Shown: positions 10,592 through 19,798 of the stretch, piece by piece | How positions within the stretch are numbered: position 1 is the stretch's first letter | Layout: each line of letters starts with the position of its first letter | Assembly (NCBI RefSeq): GCF_001425045.1 | Contig: NZ_LMDJ01000009.1 | Coordinates: 880-64,879, forward strand | Length of the DNA: 64,000 bases | Reading direction: 5' to 3' | DNA from: Massilia sp. Root351 | GTDB lineage: Bacteria; Pseudomonadota; Gammaproteobacteria; Burkholderiales; Burkholderiaceae_D | Made by a program: the position numbers and the translations under genes | The notes under the pieces: generated by a model | What the model saw: the letters and a program-made list of their open reading frames with translations, nothing else | What the model was told of the DNA's origin: nothing | Database searches by the model: none

Positions 10592-10600
10592 CCGGTCGAA

Positions 10601-11005
10601 TTAGTCGCTGGATACTTCCAGCAGCGCTTCCAGGAAGTTATTCTCGTTAAAGTCCTCAAAGGCCGGGTACTCCCCGTCCTTGGTGGCAATCTTCCAGTCC
10701 GACGCCAGGTCGGGCAGTACAAAGCGCACTTTGCCGCGATGGCCTTCCAGGTCCAGGCGGCCGCCGCCGGTATCCAGCATCACGCCCACCGGGCGCAGCA
10801 CCACGTGCTGTTGCCCCAGGCTGATGCCCAGCGTGCGGGTGGTGTAAGTGCCCAGCAATTCCTCGGTCAGCACCAGCGCATGGAAGTCGTATTTCACCTG
10901 GCCTTTCTCCGCATAGCGCGCCAGCCACTGCTGCACCAGCCCATACAAGCTGTCGATGCGCGCCAGCCAGTGCAGCTTGCGCTGCTGATAATCGTCATGC
11001 CCCAT
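10601..11005 (-). CDS. Conserved hypothetical protein
   Basis: A 134-residue soluble protein without signal peptide or membrane helix. The N-terminal half is helical (YQQRKLHWLARIDSLYGLVQQW), the C-terminal half beta-rich and acidic. It ends FEDFNENNFLEALLEVSSD. Codon use resembles its neighbours and it fills the space between converging genes, which supports it as real. No family is recognised and no partner is suggested. Confidence 0.7.
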   Translation of the reverse strand: MGHDDYQQRKLHWLARIDSLYGLVQQWLARYAEKGQVKYDFHALVLTEELLGTYTTRTLGISLGQQHVVLRPVGVMLDTGGGRLDLEGHRGKVRFVLPDLASDWKIATKDGEYPAFEDFNENNFLEALLEVSSD

Positions 11006-11087
11006 TGCGAACTCGCTGAAAATGACTCCTACACTGATTGTAGGCGGTCCAGCGGCCGATGCGGCGCGAGCTTCGCGCAGCGCGCAC

Positions 11088-12464
11088 TCAGCCCATGAAG
11101 CCCAAGTCCTTGACGGCGAAGTTGGCCAGCTCGTGCTTGAATACCTGCGTTTCCAGCATGGCCTCGTCGGCGCCGAACCAGCGCCCCAGGGTGGCGCCGT
11201 ATTGCTGGTTGGAGATCTGCGGGATCCAGACGCCGCGCCCGGTGGCGTCGTCCTTGCCGCCCAGCGTGAAGTCGGGGAACTGGCCGTACAGGCCGCCCTT
11301 GACGGCGCCGCCGACCACCAGGTGGTGGTTGCCCCAGCCGTGATCGGTGCCGCCGCTGTTCGGCTGCAGGCTGCGGCCGAAGTCCGACAAGGTGAACGTC
11401 GTCACTTGCTGCTGGGCGCCGATTTCGGCCAGCCCCTGCTGGAAGGCGGCCAGCGATTGCGACACCTGGCGCAGCAGGTCGAACTGCTGGTAGGCCTGGC
11501 CGCCGTGCGTGTCGAAGCCGCCTTGCGAGACGAAGTACACTTGCCGCCCCGGTCCCTGCGCCGCGCGCAGGCGGATCAGCTGGGCCACGGTCTTCAGCTG
11601 CCGCGCCAGACTGTGGCCGGGGAAGGGCGTCGCCAGCGCGGGCCCGCCGGTGGCGGCCTTCAGGTCGGACACCAGCTCCATGCCGTTGAGCAGCGTGCGG
11701 TTGGCGGCGCCGGCCACCATGTTGGGATGGCTGGCCGACAGCAGCGCGGCCAGCGCGGCGCGGCGCTGTTCCGCTTCCGCCTGCGGCCAGAAATTCATGC
11801 CGGCCAGGTTGAGCTGGCCGTTCGCGGGGATCAGGTTGCCGTGCGTCTTGCCGCCTTCGATGAACAGGCCGCCGCCGCCCAGCGCCACCGCATCCAGCTC
11901 GCCGCCGGTGCCCAGCAGGTCGACCAGGCGCCCGCCCCAGCCGGTGCCGGCCAGCGATGGCGTGCCGGCCTGGTTCTGCAGTTGCTGGTCCGGGTGCGAG
12001 AACAGCTGCGGCGGCACGGCCACGCCGGCCTGGTACTGCGCCTTGCTGAGCGGCTGGCGCAGGCTGCCCACGTTGAGCAGTGCCGCCACCTGGCCCTGGC
12101 CGAACAGCGCGTCCAGCTCGGCCATGCCGTAGTGGAACGCGAACGGCTGGTCCACCGGGTCGGACACGGCTTGCAAACGCGCGCGGCGCTCGCTCACCAG
12201 CGTCTTGCTGGCCACGGATAGGGCCAGCCCCTGGCTGCCGCGTATCGCGCTGTATTTTCCGTAGCGGATGGTGTCGAGCGGCACGATCATATTGTTGCCG
12301 TCATTGCCGCCGTACATGTACAGGCACACCAGGGCCTTGTAGTCGCCCACGGCAGCATGCGCGGGATTTGCGCCCAGCAGGCCCAGCGCGGTCAACGCGC
12401 CCAGCATGCCGGCTTGCGCGCCGAGCCCGAGGAAGCCGCGGCGGGACAGGTGGTTGTCGTTCAT
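11088..12464 (-). CDS. DUF1501 family protein with twin-arginine signal
   Basis: A 458-residue exported protein. The N-terminus MNDNHLSRRGFLGLGAQAG is a twin-arginine (Tat) signal followed by a hydrophobic stretch and AHA cleavage site, so it is probably exported folded. Motifs typical of the sulfatase-like DUF1501 family are visible: LYMYGGNDGNNMIVP, GGFDTHG, FTLSDFGRS and DHGWGNHHLVVGG. Start ATG 12464 is preceded by GGAG; an upstream in-frame ATG at 12491 lacks such a site. It follows the DUF1800 gene by 23 bp. DUF1501-DUF1800 pairs are common in bacteria, but their function is not established. Confidence 0.9.
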   Translation of the reverse strand: MNDNHLSRRGFLGLGAQAGMLGALTALGLLGANPAHAAVGDYKALVCLYMYGGNDGNNMIVPLDTIRYGKYSAIRGSQGLALSVASKTLVSERRARLQAVSDPVDQPFAFHYGMAELDALFGQGQVAALLNVGSLRQPLSKAQYQAGVAVPPQLFSHPDQQLQNQAGTPSLAGTGWGGRLVDLLGTGGELDAVALGGGGLFIEGGKTHGNLIPANGQLNLAGMNFWPQAEAEQRRAALAALLSASHPNMVAGAANRTLLNGMELVSDLKAATGGPALATPFPGHSLARQLKTVAQLIRLRAAQGPGRQVYFVSQGGFDTHGGQAYQQFDLLRQVSQSLAAFQQGLAEIGAQQQVTTFTLSDFGRSLQPNSGGTDHGWGNHHLVVGGAVKGGLYGQFPDFTLGGKDDATGRGVWIPQISNQQYGATLGRWFGADEAMLETQVFKHELANFAVKDLGFMG

Positions 12465-12487
12465 GGCAGTCTCCGGTGTCTTCGTGG

Positions 12488-13984
12488 TCATTGCTGCAGC
12501 GCGAATTCGGCGCTAATGGCGGTCAGGTAGAGCGCGGCCAGGGCGCGCTGCGTCTTGTCCGTGGTGGCGTTGACGGAGCCTGCGATGGCGCTGCGCGCGG
12601 CGGGCGACATGCGGCCCTGCAGCAGCCTGGCGTCCACCAGGTCGATCAGCGCGTTGGCGTCGCCCGCCGCGCTGACGAAGGGCGCAAGGTTGACAGCCAC
12701 CATGGCCTTGTATTCGCCGGACAGGAAGCGGTACAGGAAGTTGGCGCGCGCCACGGCCAGCGCCGGTGCGTAGAGCTGGAACTCAGGGCCGAATTTCCCC
12801 GCTGCGCCGGGCAGCCCCGTCATTGGAGAATAGAAATTGAACACACTGGGCGCGTTCAGCAGCTTCTGGCCCAGTTGCGAATATTCCCAGAACGCGTTGG
12901 TGGGGTTGAGAACTGCCGCATCCAGCGCGCGGAACAGGCTCAGCGAGTGCAGCATCGGGTCTTTCAGCTTGCCCTGGCTGGCGCTGGGCGTATCCATGCG
13001 GGCTTCCGGGTCGGTCAGCACGGCGGTCAGCGTGGCTTTCAGGTCGCCGCGTCCGGCCGGCCCGTTGGCGAACACGCCTGCCACGCGTTCGATGTAGGCC
13101 GCGCTGGGATTGCTGCTGGTGAAAGCGCGGATCAGGCGGGTGGCGATGAAGGGCGGCAGGTTGGGGTGCTGGAACAGGTTCTCCATCACCGCGTCGAAGT
13201 CCTGCACGGTGCTCTGCCCGGCCGGCAGCACCAGGCCTTGCAGCAGCGTCTTGCTGCCCTTGTCGTGCAGGCGCTCGCGCGGCTGCAGCGGACCGGTGAA
13301 CTTTTCCCAGTTGGCGCCGGTCGTGCTGGCGCCCTGGTAAGTCCAGCCGCTCAGGGCGCGCGAGATGTCGGCGATGCGGGCCTGGTCATAGCTGGGGATG
13401 GGATCGCCGTTGCGGTCGGCCTGCACGCTGCCGTCCTGGTTCAGCATCACGGGACCGATGGTGAACAGCTGCATCACCTCGCGCGCATAGTTCTCGTTCG
13501 GCGCGGGCGCCTTGCTGTTGGCCAGGTCCAGGTATTTGCCCATGGACGGGTTCAGCGTCATTTCACGCAGCAGTGTGTCGAAGTTGCCGAAGGCGTGGGC
13601 CGACAGCGTGGCCAGCCAGGGCTGCATTTCGTTGGCGTAGGGGTTCTTGTCGGCCGAGACCACGAACAGCTGGGACAGCGCGAAGATCATGCGCTGGCGC
13701 AGCTGGTCCTGGCCGCCGGCCATGTTGGTGAACCAGTTGGCGCGCAGCACGTTCATGTCCGCGGTGGCGGGCAGGGCGCTGGCGGGCAGCTCGAACTGCT
13801 GCGCCAGCCAGGCGTGCTGGCCCATGGCCTGGACCTTGGCGATGTCGGTCGCGGTGGGGCCGAACGTGGCGTGTTCAAGCAGCCGCGCGGCGGCCACGGT
13901 GGCCGGGTCGGGCGCGGCCCAGCTGCCGGCGGCCAGGCTCATCAGGCAGGCCGCGGCCCAGGCCCGGCTCAGGATTCCACGCAT
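12488..13984 (-). CDS. DUF1800 family exported protein
   Basis: A 498-residue protein. It begins MRGILSRAWAAACLMSLAAG, a Sec-type signal peptide with a likely cut after SWA. Start ATG 13984 has a strong AAGGAG site; the frame extends further upstream but without one. The mature part has DUF1800 family features: ARLLEHATFGPT near the N-terminus, NENYAREVMQLFTIG, and FQHPNLPPFIATRLIRAF. It is the upstream member of the pair with the Tat-exported DUF1501 protein, so the two probably work together outside the cytoplasmic membrane. The reaction is unknown. Confidence 0.9.
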   Translation of the reverse strand: MRGILSRAWAAACLMSLAAGSWAAPDPATVAAARLLEHATFGPTATDIAKVQAMGQHAWLAQQFELPASALPATADMNVLRANWFTNMAGGQDQLRQRMIFALSQLFVVSADKNPYANEMQPWLATLSAHAFGNFDTLLREMTLNPSMGKYLDLANSKAPAPNENYAREVMQLFTIGPVMLNQDGSVQADRNGDPIPSYDQARIADISRALSGWTYQGASTTGANWEKFTGPLQPRERLHDKGSKTLLQGLVLPAGQSTVQDFDAVMENLFQHPNLPPFIATRLIRAFTSSNPSAAYIERVAGVFANGPAGRGDLKATLTAVLTDPEARMDTPSASQGKLKDPMLHSLSLFRALDAAVLNPTNAFWEYSQLGQKLLNAPSVFNFYSPMTGLPGAAGKFGPEFQLYAPALAVARANFLYRFLSGEYKAMVAVNLAPFVSAAGDANALIDLVDARLLQGRMSPAARSAIAGSVNATTDKTQRALAALYLTAISAEFALQQ

Positions 13985-14156
13985 GACATCTCCTTGTTGT
14001 CTGGATACTTGTTTCCAAACAGCAATTCGCGTGCCAGGCATGCCAAACGGAAAAGTGACAATTTCCGTACGCTTGCAGGTGCAAGGCGACAAAAACTGTC
14101 ACTCGGGTCAAACCGGGGTCACACTGGGCGCCGAAAAGTGTCAGCGCCCGTCGGCG

Positions 14157-14855
14157 TTACTCGGCGCCGCCTTCCGCACCGTGGCATTTCTTGTACTTCT
14201 TGCCGCTGCCGCAAGGGCAGTCGTCGTTGCGGCCCACTTTCGGCTCGTCGCGCACCACGGTGCTGACCGGCGCTTTGCGGCGCGGTACCCAGAACTTGTG
14301 GATGGCCGGCAGGTTGGCTTCCAGCTCCTGGCCCAGCTTGTGCGCCTTGACCGGATCTTCCACCAGCGGCAGTTCGTCTTCTTCGATCTCGTCCGCACCC
14401 AGCAGGTAGATCGGCCGCATCAGGTCGCCCACTTCCGAATCCCAGATCGCGTCCCACGAACCCGGGCGCAGTTCCATGCCTTCCCAGAAGCCCCAGCACC
14501 AGGCTTCGGCGTCGATCAGGGTCTGGCCTTCGACTTCGTGCTCCACGAACAGCGGCTCGAATTCTTTCGGCGCCACTTCGAACGTCACCAGCACTTCGTT
14601 CATGAAGCGCATGATCAGGTTGACGATGCGTTCTTCTTCCTTGGCATTCTTGAACTTGGGCGCGTCGTTGCCGTCCGGGCCCCACACGCGCGGCAGCCAC
14701 TCGGCCGGCATGATCGGCTCCGGGCCGATGGCGATGGCGGTCAGGTAGCCGTGCAGGTGGTCCATGGTCATGGAATCTTCCGGGCTGCGCTCGGACAGCA
14801 GGAAGTTGTCCAGTTCGTCGAATTCTTTTTCGCTCAGAGGCTGATCGAGTTGCAT
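14157..14855 (-). CDS. UPF0149/YecA-like protein with C-terminal SEC-C motif
   Basis: A 232-residue soluble protein. Residues 1 to about 190 match the UPF0149 (YecA/YgfB) type, with [19 protein letters not shown] near the start. The C-terminus [19 protein letters not shown] is a SEC-C zinc motif (CxCxSGxKYKKCH). That motif is shared with SecA and marks proteins thought to interact with ribosomes or the Sec machinery. AAGGAA precedes ATG 14855. The biochemical role of the family is not settled. Confidence 0.88.
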   Translation of the reverse strand: MQLDQPLSEKEFDELDNFLLSERSPEDSMTMDHLHGYLTAIAIGPEPIMPAEWLPRVWGPDGNDAPKFKNAKEEERIVNLIMRFMNEVLVTFEVAPKEFEPLFVEHEVEGQTLIDAEAWCWGFWEGMELRPGSWDAIWDSEVGDLMRPIYLLGADEIEEDELPLVEDPVKAHKLGQELEANLPAIHKFWVPRRKAPVSTVVRDEPKVGRNDDCPCGSGKKYKKCHGAEGGAE

Positions 14856-14941
14856 ATGCTTTCCTTCTTATTGAAGCTGCCAGTATACGCTGCGGCGCAG
14901 CGTTGCGGGCGGAAGAATGCGGCGGCGCTTACAATGGCGCC

Positions 14942-15940
14942 ATGACAACCGACACTCCAGACACCACCCTGCCCGCCTACGCCGCCCTCGGCCCGGACTG
15001 CGTGCTCGACGCGCTCGACAGCATAGGCCTGCACGGCGACGGCCGCCTGCTGGCGCTGAACAGCTATGAAAACCGGGTATACCAGGTCGGCATCGACGAC
15101 GGCAAGCCGCTGGTGGCCAAGTTCTACCGGCCGGGCCGCTGGAGCGACGCCGCCATCCTGGAAGAACACGCTTTCGTGGCCGAACTGGCGGAGCGCGAAA
15201 TCCCCGTGGTGCCGGCGCTGACGGTGAATGGCCGGACCTTGCATGAATACCAAGGTTTCCGCTTCTCCGTGTTCCCGCGCCACGGCGGCCGCGCGCCCGA
15301 ACTGGGCGACCCTGCCGTGCTGGAGTGGACCGGGCGCTTCATCGCCCGCATCCACGAGGCCGGCAAGCTGGGCGTGTATAAAGAGCGCCCCGCGCTCGAC
15401 CCGGCCACCTTCGGCACCGAGCCGCGCGACTACCTGCTGGCCAATAACTTCATCCCGGACGAACTGCTGGCGGCCTACAGCAGCGTGATCGACCAGGCGC
15501 TGGACGGCGTGCGGCGCTGCTACGACAGGGCGGGCGGCGTGTCCATCCTGCGCCTGCATGGCGATTGCCACGGCGGCAACGTGCTGTGGACCGACGCCGG
15601 CCCGCACTTCGTGGACTTCGACGACAGCCGCATGGGCCCGGCCATCCAGGACTTGTGGATGATGCTGTCCGGCGAGCGCCACGAGCAGGTGCGCCAGATG
15701 GGCGACATCCTGGCCGGCTACGAGGACTTCTGCGACTTCGACAGCCGCGAAATGCACCTGGTGGAAGCGCTGCGCACCCTGCGCCTGATCCATTACTCCG
15801 CCTGGATCGCCCGCCGCTGGGACGACCCGGCCTTCCCGGCGGCCTTCCCCTGGTTTAACACCCAGCGCTACTGGCAGGACCGGGTCCTGGAGCTGCGCGA
15901 GCAGATTGCGCTGATGGACGAGGCGCCGCTGCCGGTGTAA
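14942..15940 (+). CDS. srkA: Stress response serine/threonine protein kinase SrkA (YihE family)
   Basis: SrkA is an aminoglycoside-phosphotransferase-fold kinase that in E. coli counters MazF and extracytoplasmic stress-linked cell death. The protein has 332 residues from ATG 14942, close to the 328 of E. coli. Matching motifs include LNSYENRVYQVG, VAKFYRPGRW, the catalytic loop HGDCHGGNVLW and the metal-binding VDFDDSRMGP. A longer TTG-started frame from 14903 has no ribosome site. It diverges from the SEC-C gene; the next gene downstream lies beyond an inverted repeat. Confidence 0.93.
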   Translation: MTTDTPDTTLPAYAALGPDCVLDALDSIGLHGDGRLLALNSYENRVYQVGIDDGKPLVAKFYRPGRWSDAAILEEHAFVAELAEREIPVVPALTVNGRTLHEYQGFRFSVFPRHGGRAPELGDPAVLEWTGRFIARIHEAGKLGVYKERPALDPATFGTEPRDYLLANNFIPDELLAAYSSVIDQALDGVRRCYDRAGGVSILRLHGDCHGGNVLWTDAGPHFVDFDDSRMGPAIQDLWMMLSGERHEQVRQMGDILAGYEDFCDFDSREMHLVEALRTLRLIHYSAWIARRWDDPAFPAAFPWFNTQRYWQDRVLELREQIALMDEAPLPV

Positions 15941-15964
15941 AAAATAGCCGATTGCCTGTCACAA

Positions 15965-16001
15965 GCCGCTTCCTTGCACCGTCTTATATGCAAGGAGCGG
16001 C
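15965..16001. promoter_or_regulatory. Inverted repeat upstream of the NmrA-type reductase gene
   Basis: Arms CCTTGCA (72-78) and TGCAAGG (89-95), extended outwards by GCCGCT and AGCGGC with one extra base on the left. The centre contains TTATAT, which looks like a -10 box. It lies 42 bp upstream of the next start. With no T-run following, a repressor site over a promoter is at least as likely as an srkA terminator. Confidence 0.4.
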
Positions 16002-16042
16002 CACTTGGGTCGCCGAATTTGACATCCAATTGAAAGGCAATC

Positions 16043-16798
16043 ATGAAAATCGTCGTTATCGGTGGCACCGGCCTGATCGGCTCCAAAACCGTTTCCATCC
16101 TGCGCCAGGCCGGCCATGAAGCCATTGCCGCTTCGCCCAGCCAGGGCATCAACAGCTACACCGGCGAAGGCCTGCGCGAGGCCTTGGCCGGCGCGCAGGT
16201 GGTGATCGACCTGGCAAACGCGCCCTCATGGGAACCCGGCGCCGTGCTGGACTTCTTCCAGGCCACCAGCCGCAACTTGCTGGCGGCGGAAGCCGAGGCG
16301 GGCGTACAGCACCACGTGGCGTTGTCCATCGTCGGCACCGACCGCATGCTGGACAACGGCTACTTCCGCGCCAAGGCGGCGCAGGAGCAGCTGATCCAGG
16401 CCGGCGGCATCCCGTACACCATCGTGCGCGCCACCCAGTTCATGGAATTCCTCGGCGGTATCGCCGACGCCGGCGCGGCAGGGGAGGTGGTCAAGCTGGC
16501 GCCCGGCCAGTTCCAGCCCATCGCGGCGGACGACGTGGCCGCCATTGTTGCTGAAGTGGCAACGGTGGCGCCGCGCAGCGACACCATCGACATCGCTGGC
16601 CCGGAACGCGCGCCGCTGAACCAGTTCATTGCCCGCTACCTGAAAGCCGTGGACGACCCGCGCCAGGTGCTGGCCGATCCGGAGGCGCGCTATTTCGGCG
16701 GCCGGGTAGCGGAGCTGTCGCTGGTGCCGCTGGGCGAGGCGCGCCTGGGCCGCATCAACCTCGACGAATGGCTGCGCCGCGCGCAGGCCGCCGCCTGA
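16043..16798 (+). CDS. NmrA-like atypical short-chain dehydrogenase (NAD(P)-binding)
   Basis: A 251-residue cytoplasmic protein with the N-terminal dinucleotide motif GGTGLIGS (residues 8-15) of NmrA/HSCARG-type Rossmann proteins. The usual catalytic YxxxK is not evident; YFRAKAAQEQ at about 109-118 is the equivalent helix. The stretch PYTIVRATQFMEF is characteristic of this group, in which several members sense or use NAD(P)H or quinones. AAAGG precedes the ATG. It stands alone between two intergenic regions, with a palindrome just upstream that could be a repressor site. Substrate unknown. Confidence 0.85.
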   Translation: MKIVVIGGTGLIGSKTVSILRQAGHEAIAASPSQGINSYTGEGLREALAGAQVVIDLANAPSWEPGAVLDFFQATSRNLLAAEAEAGVQHHVALSIVGTDRMLDNGYFRAKAAQEQLIQAGGIPYTIVRATQFMEFLGGIADAGAAGEVVKLAPGQFQPIAADDVAAIVAEVATVAPRSDTIDIAGPERAPLNQFIARYLKAVDDPRQVLADPEARYFGGRVAELSLVPLGEARLGRINLDEWLRRAQAAA

Positions 16799-16919
16799 TC
16801 GGCAGAAATGGCGGGGTTTTCCGGCTCTGCTTGGGGCTAGGTCTGCCGGGCTGATGTTTGATAATGCTTATTCAGAAGTCCCGGCGGGTGCCGGGGCGCA
16901 CGATTAAGCGAGAACCACC

Positions 16920-19262
16920 ATGCAAGCACAACTGGCACAGCCCCTCGACGCAGCAACTGAAGCAGCCGCTCAGGCCAATGATGCCCCCGTCCTGCCTCTG
17001 CAAGAGTCCGCTGAACCGGCGCCGCGCGGCGCCATGGACATGAGCGCCATCAAGGAAGCCATCGCCCGCGTGGAAGCCGAAGCCAAGGCCGCCTGCGCCG
17101 CCGAGAGCCGTGCCCACGCCGAAGCGCGCGCCCGCGCCCTGGCCGACGACCGCGCCGCCATCGACGCGGCCGCCGCGGCCGCCGCGCAGCAAAGCGCGCA
17201 GGCGGCCGAGGAAGCCATTGCCGCCAACCGTGAACGCCTGGAAAGCCTGCGCGCCGCCGCGCAAGCCAGCATGGCGCGCCTGGAAGCGGTGAAAATGGAA
17301 ACCGCCGAACTGCGCGCCCGCGCCGAAACCGACACCCAGATCCGCCTGGCCGCCGAGCAGCGCGCCCGCGCCGAGGAAGAAAGCCGCAAGCGCGCCAGCG
17401 AACAGATCGCCACCGAATCCGAACTGGCCGAGCAGGCCGCGCGCGCCGCCGACGAGCTGAGCGCGCAAACCGAACAAGCGCGCAAGCAGGCCGCCGAGCG
17501 CCTGGCCGCCGTGCAGGCCGCACGCGAAGAGATGGTCGGCATCGCCTCCGCCGACGCCCGCCTGGCCACCCTGGCGCGCGAACGCGAGCGCCATGCCTAC
17601 GGCGCGCGCCAGACCGCCGACGCGCTGGCCACGGCCGAAGCCGAAGCGCTGGAACTGACCGTGCAGCGCGAGCGCGCCGACCAGATCGCGCTGGAAGCGG
17701 CCTTCAACCGCGCCGCCGCCGAAGCGCGCGCGCTGGAAGAGGCCCGCGCGCTGGCGCACCTGGAGCAGGAGCGCGAAGCCATCGCCCTGGCCAAGGCCGA
17801 GTCCGAGCGCAGCGCCGCGCAGTCGCTGCACCTGCGCCTGCAGACCGAAAAGGAAATCCGCGACGCGGCCGTGCAGCGCGAGCGCCTGGAAGCGGTGGCC
17901 GCCGCCAGCGCCCAGGCCCGCCGCGACGCGGACGCGCGCATCATCAGCGCCACCGAAGCGCGCATCGAAGTGGACCGCCAGTTGCGCGCCGTCGCGCTGG
18001 CGCGCTTCGAGGCCGAGCAGCAGGCAGAAATCGACACCCTGGCCAAGGTGGAAGCCGAAGCGCAGGCGCTGGAGCAGGCCCGCCTGCGCCAGGCCGCCGA
18101 GCAGGCCGCCGCCGAAGCGGCCCGCGCCGACAGCCTGGAGCAGCAGCGCGCCGCCCAGCTGGCCGACGAGCGCACTGCGCTGTCGCGCGCCGCCGTGGAA
18201 CTGGCGGCCGCGCAGAATGCCGCGCAGCAGGCTGAAGTGGCTACCCTGGCCGCCCAGGTCGAGGCGCAGAACGCCGCCACCGCGCTGGCCGAAGAGAAGG
18301 CTGCCCGCGCCGCCGAGTTGCTGGCCGCCGAGCAGGCCCGCGCCGCCGCCGAGCAGCAAGCCATCGCCGCGCTGAAACAGCGCCTGCAAGCCGAAGAGGG
18401 CGCCGCCGCAGCCGCCCAGGCGCGCAGCGCCGCCGAACAGCAGCAGGCCGAAGCGCTGCGCCTGCAGCAGGCCGCCGACGAAAGCCTGGCAGCGGCGGCC
18501 GGCAAGGAAGCCGCCGCGATGCAGCTGATGGCGGAGCAGACCACGCTGGAAGCCGATCAGAAGGCGGTCGCCGCCCAAGCCGTGGCCGCGCAGGCGCGCC
18601 TGGCGGTGGAGCTGAGCGCAGTGCATGTGCAGCGAGCGCAGGTGGAAGAAGAGAAGGCCGCCAAGGCCGCCGAGCTGTTGCAGGCCGAGCAGGAGTTCGT
18701 GGAAACCGAACGCCATTCGCTGGCCGTGATCGACCAGAAACTGACCCAGCAGCGCCTGGCCAACGCCGCCGAGGCGCGTGCCGCCAAGTCCATCGAAAGC
18801 CGCCTGGAGTCCGAGCGCGCCGCCACCGCCGCGCTGCGCGCGCAGGCCGATGCGGAACAGGCGCAAGCCGATCTGGCCCGCGAGCATGAGCGGGCGGTGC
18901 TGGCCGCCGCCCAGGCCGCGCAGGACAAGGCCAATGAGCAGAAGGCGTTGGTGGAAGCGGCGCAGGCGCACGCTGCGATGCAGCGCAAGGTGGCCGACAC
19001 CACCCAGGCCATGACGCAGGCGAAGCAGAAGCTGCTGGAACTGGAAACCCGCCGCCAGCACGCCGCGCAGAATGCACTGAACGCGATTGAAGAGAAATTG
19101 GCAGCCGACGCGGCGCAGACCGCGCTGGTGGAGGAGAACGCCTTTGCCGCAACCCTGGCCGCGGCGCGCGCGCGCGCCGAGCACGAGCAGTCGGAAACCA
19201 TGGCGCGCGACGTGATCGGCCGCTTGAAGGAGACTGCCGGCGCGGTGTGGCGCGGCCGGTGA
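16920..19262 (+). CDS. Alanine-rich long coiled-coil protein of unknown function
   Basis: A 780-residue protein built almost entirely of Ala, Glu, Arg, Gln and Leu, from about residue 40 to the end. Heptad-like runs such as EQARKQAAERLAAVQAAREE predict a very long, nearly unbroken coiled coil (up to roughly 100 nm if fully extended, by inference). There is no signal peptide, no membrane helix and no globular domain. Proline and aromatic residues are almost absent after the first 35 residues. The ribosome site before ATG 16920 is weak. A short hairpin, arms CCCGGC/GCCGGG, lies in the leader at 16880-16895. It could be a filament or scaffold; no named family is recognised. Confidence 0.8.
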   Translation: MQAQLAQPLDAATEAAAQANDAPVLPLQESAEPAPRGAMDMSAIKEAIARVEAEAKAACAAESRAHAEARARALADDRAAIDAAAAAAAQQSAQAAEEAIAANRERLESLRAAAQASMARLEAVKMETAELRARAETDTQIRLAAEQRARAEEESRKRASEQIATESELAEQAARAADELSAQTEQARKQAAERLAAVQAAREEMVGIASADARLATLARERERHAYGARQTADALATAEAEALELTVQRERADQIALEAAFNRAAAEARALEEARALAHLEQEREAIALAKAESERSAAQSLHLRLQTEKEIRDAAVQRERLEAVAAASAQARRDADARIISATEARIEVDRQLRAVALARFEAEQQAEIDTLAKVEAEAQALEQARLRQAAEQAAAEAARADSLEQQRAAQLADERTALSRAAVELAAAQNAAQQAEVATLAAQVEAQNAATALAEEKAARAAELLAAEQARAAAEQQAIAALKQRLQAEEGAAAAAQARSAAEQQQAEALRLQQAADESLAAAAGKEAAAMQLMAEQTTLEADQKAVAAQAVAAQARLAVELSAVHVQRAQVEEEKAAKAAELLQAEQEFVETERHSLAVIDQKLTQQRLANAAEARAAKSIESRLESERAATAALRAQADAEQAQADLAREHERAVLAAAQAAQDKANEQKALVEAAQAHAAMQRKVADTTQAMTQAKQKLLELETRRQHAAQNALNAIEEKLAADAAQTALVEENAFAATLAAARARAEHEQSETMARDVIGRLKETAGAVWRGR

Positions 19263-19268
19263 GACGCT

Positions 19269-19314
19269 GGCGGGTTGCGCGGCCCTGCCGCTCGGCGCGC
19301 CCCGCTAACCCGCC
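19269..19314. repeat. REP-like palindrome, copy 2 (long-loop form)
   Basis: Outer arms GGCGGGTT (19269-19276) and AACCCGCC (19307-19314) enclose a GC-rich loop longer than in the other copies. It lies directly after the coiled-coil gene stop, in the space between converging genes. Confidence 0.55.
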
Positions 19315-19343
19315 TTGCGCAACACGGCAGGCTGTGACGGGAT

Positions 19344-19378
19344 GTAGGGCGGGTTGGCGCGGAAACCGCGTAACCCGC
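19344..19378 (+). terminator. REP-like palindrome, copy 3, probably acting as terminator
   Basis: GTAGGGCGGGTT leads into a hairpin, stem GCGGGTT (19349-19355) and AACCCGC (19372-19378) with inner GCG pairs. It is followed on the plus strand by TTTTGTTATT. The position between the converging coiled-coil gene and the next gene, plus the T-rich tail, fits an intrinsic terminator made from a repeat element. Confidence 0.6.
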
Positions 19379-19383
19379 TTTTG

Positions 19384-19761
19384 TTATTGCGCCGGGACTT
19401 GCAGGCGTTCTGCGTAGTACTCGGTTTCGCCGAAGCAGTCGGTCGGCACGCCTTTGTGCTGGGCGTAGGTAAGCAGGACGCGCTTGCCGGTGGCGGCGGA
19501 CATCTGCTTGGCCAGCTCGGGGTCGCGCACGCTGAACTGGAATTTTTCCGGAATGGCGCCCGGCATCGACGTCAGCAGCAGCTCGCCTTCCCAGGTCTTG
19601 CAGATCCAGCCCCGTTTGGAGAATTTCTGCAGGTAGCCTGCGCGTTCGCCTTCCGAATAAGACACGCTGAGCGTGATCCAGGTGTAGGCGGCGAACAGCA
19701 GGCCGGCGCCCAGCACGAGCGCCAGCAGGAGATATTTGATGCGGGAAGTTGGTTTGATCAT
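19384..19761 (-). CDS. Conserved hypothetical inner-membrane protein
   Basis: A 125-residue protein with one N-terminal membrane helix (YLLLALVLGAGLLFAAYTW, about 9-27) and a roughly 95-residue soluble part with two cysteines, probably on the periplasmic side. Conserved-looking segments are SYSEGERAGYLQKFSKRG and CKTWEGELLLTSMPG. ATG 19761 (MIKPTSR) is preferred to an upstream in-frame start because the helix then begins at a normal distance. It is the last gene in a minus-strand pair with the DUF475 gene, 37 bp apart. Function unknown. Confidence 0.75.
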   Translation of the reverse strand: MIKPTSRIKYLLLALVLGAGLLFAAYTWITLSVSYSEGERAGYLQKFSKRGWICKTWEGELLLTSMPGAIPEKFQFSVRDPELAKQMSAATGKRVLLTYAQHKGVPTDCFGETEYYAERLQVPAQ

Positions 19762-19798
19762 GTGATTCGCTGGTTTGGGTGGCAACCTTGCGATCTTA

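Noticed and set aside
16872..19184. A 770-residue minus-strand frame antisense to the coiled-coil gene
   Set aside because: Its Gly/Leu/Arg-rich composition follows from the GC-rich alanine codons opposite; no start signal, domain or conserved pattern.
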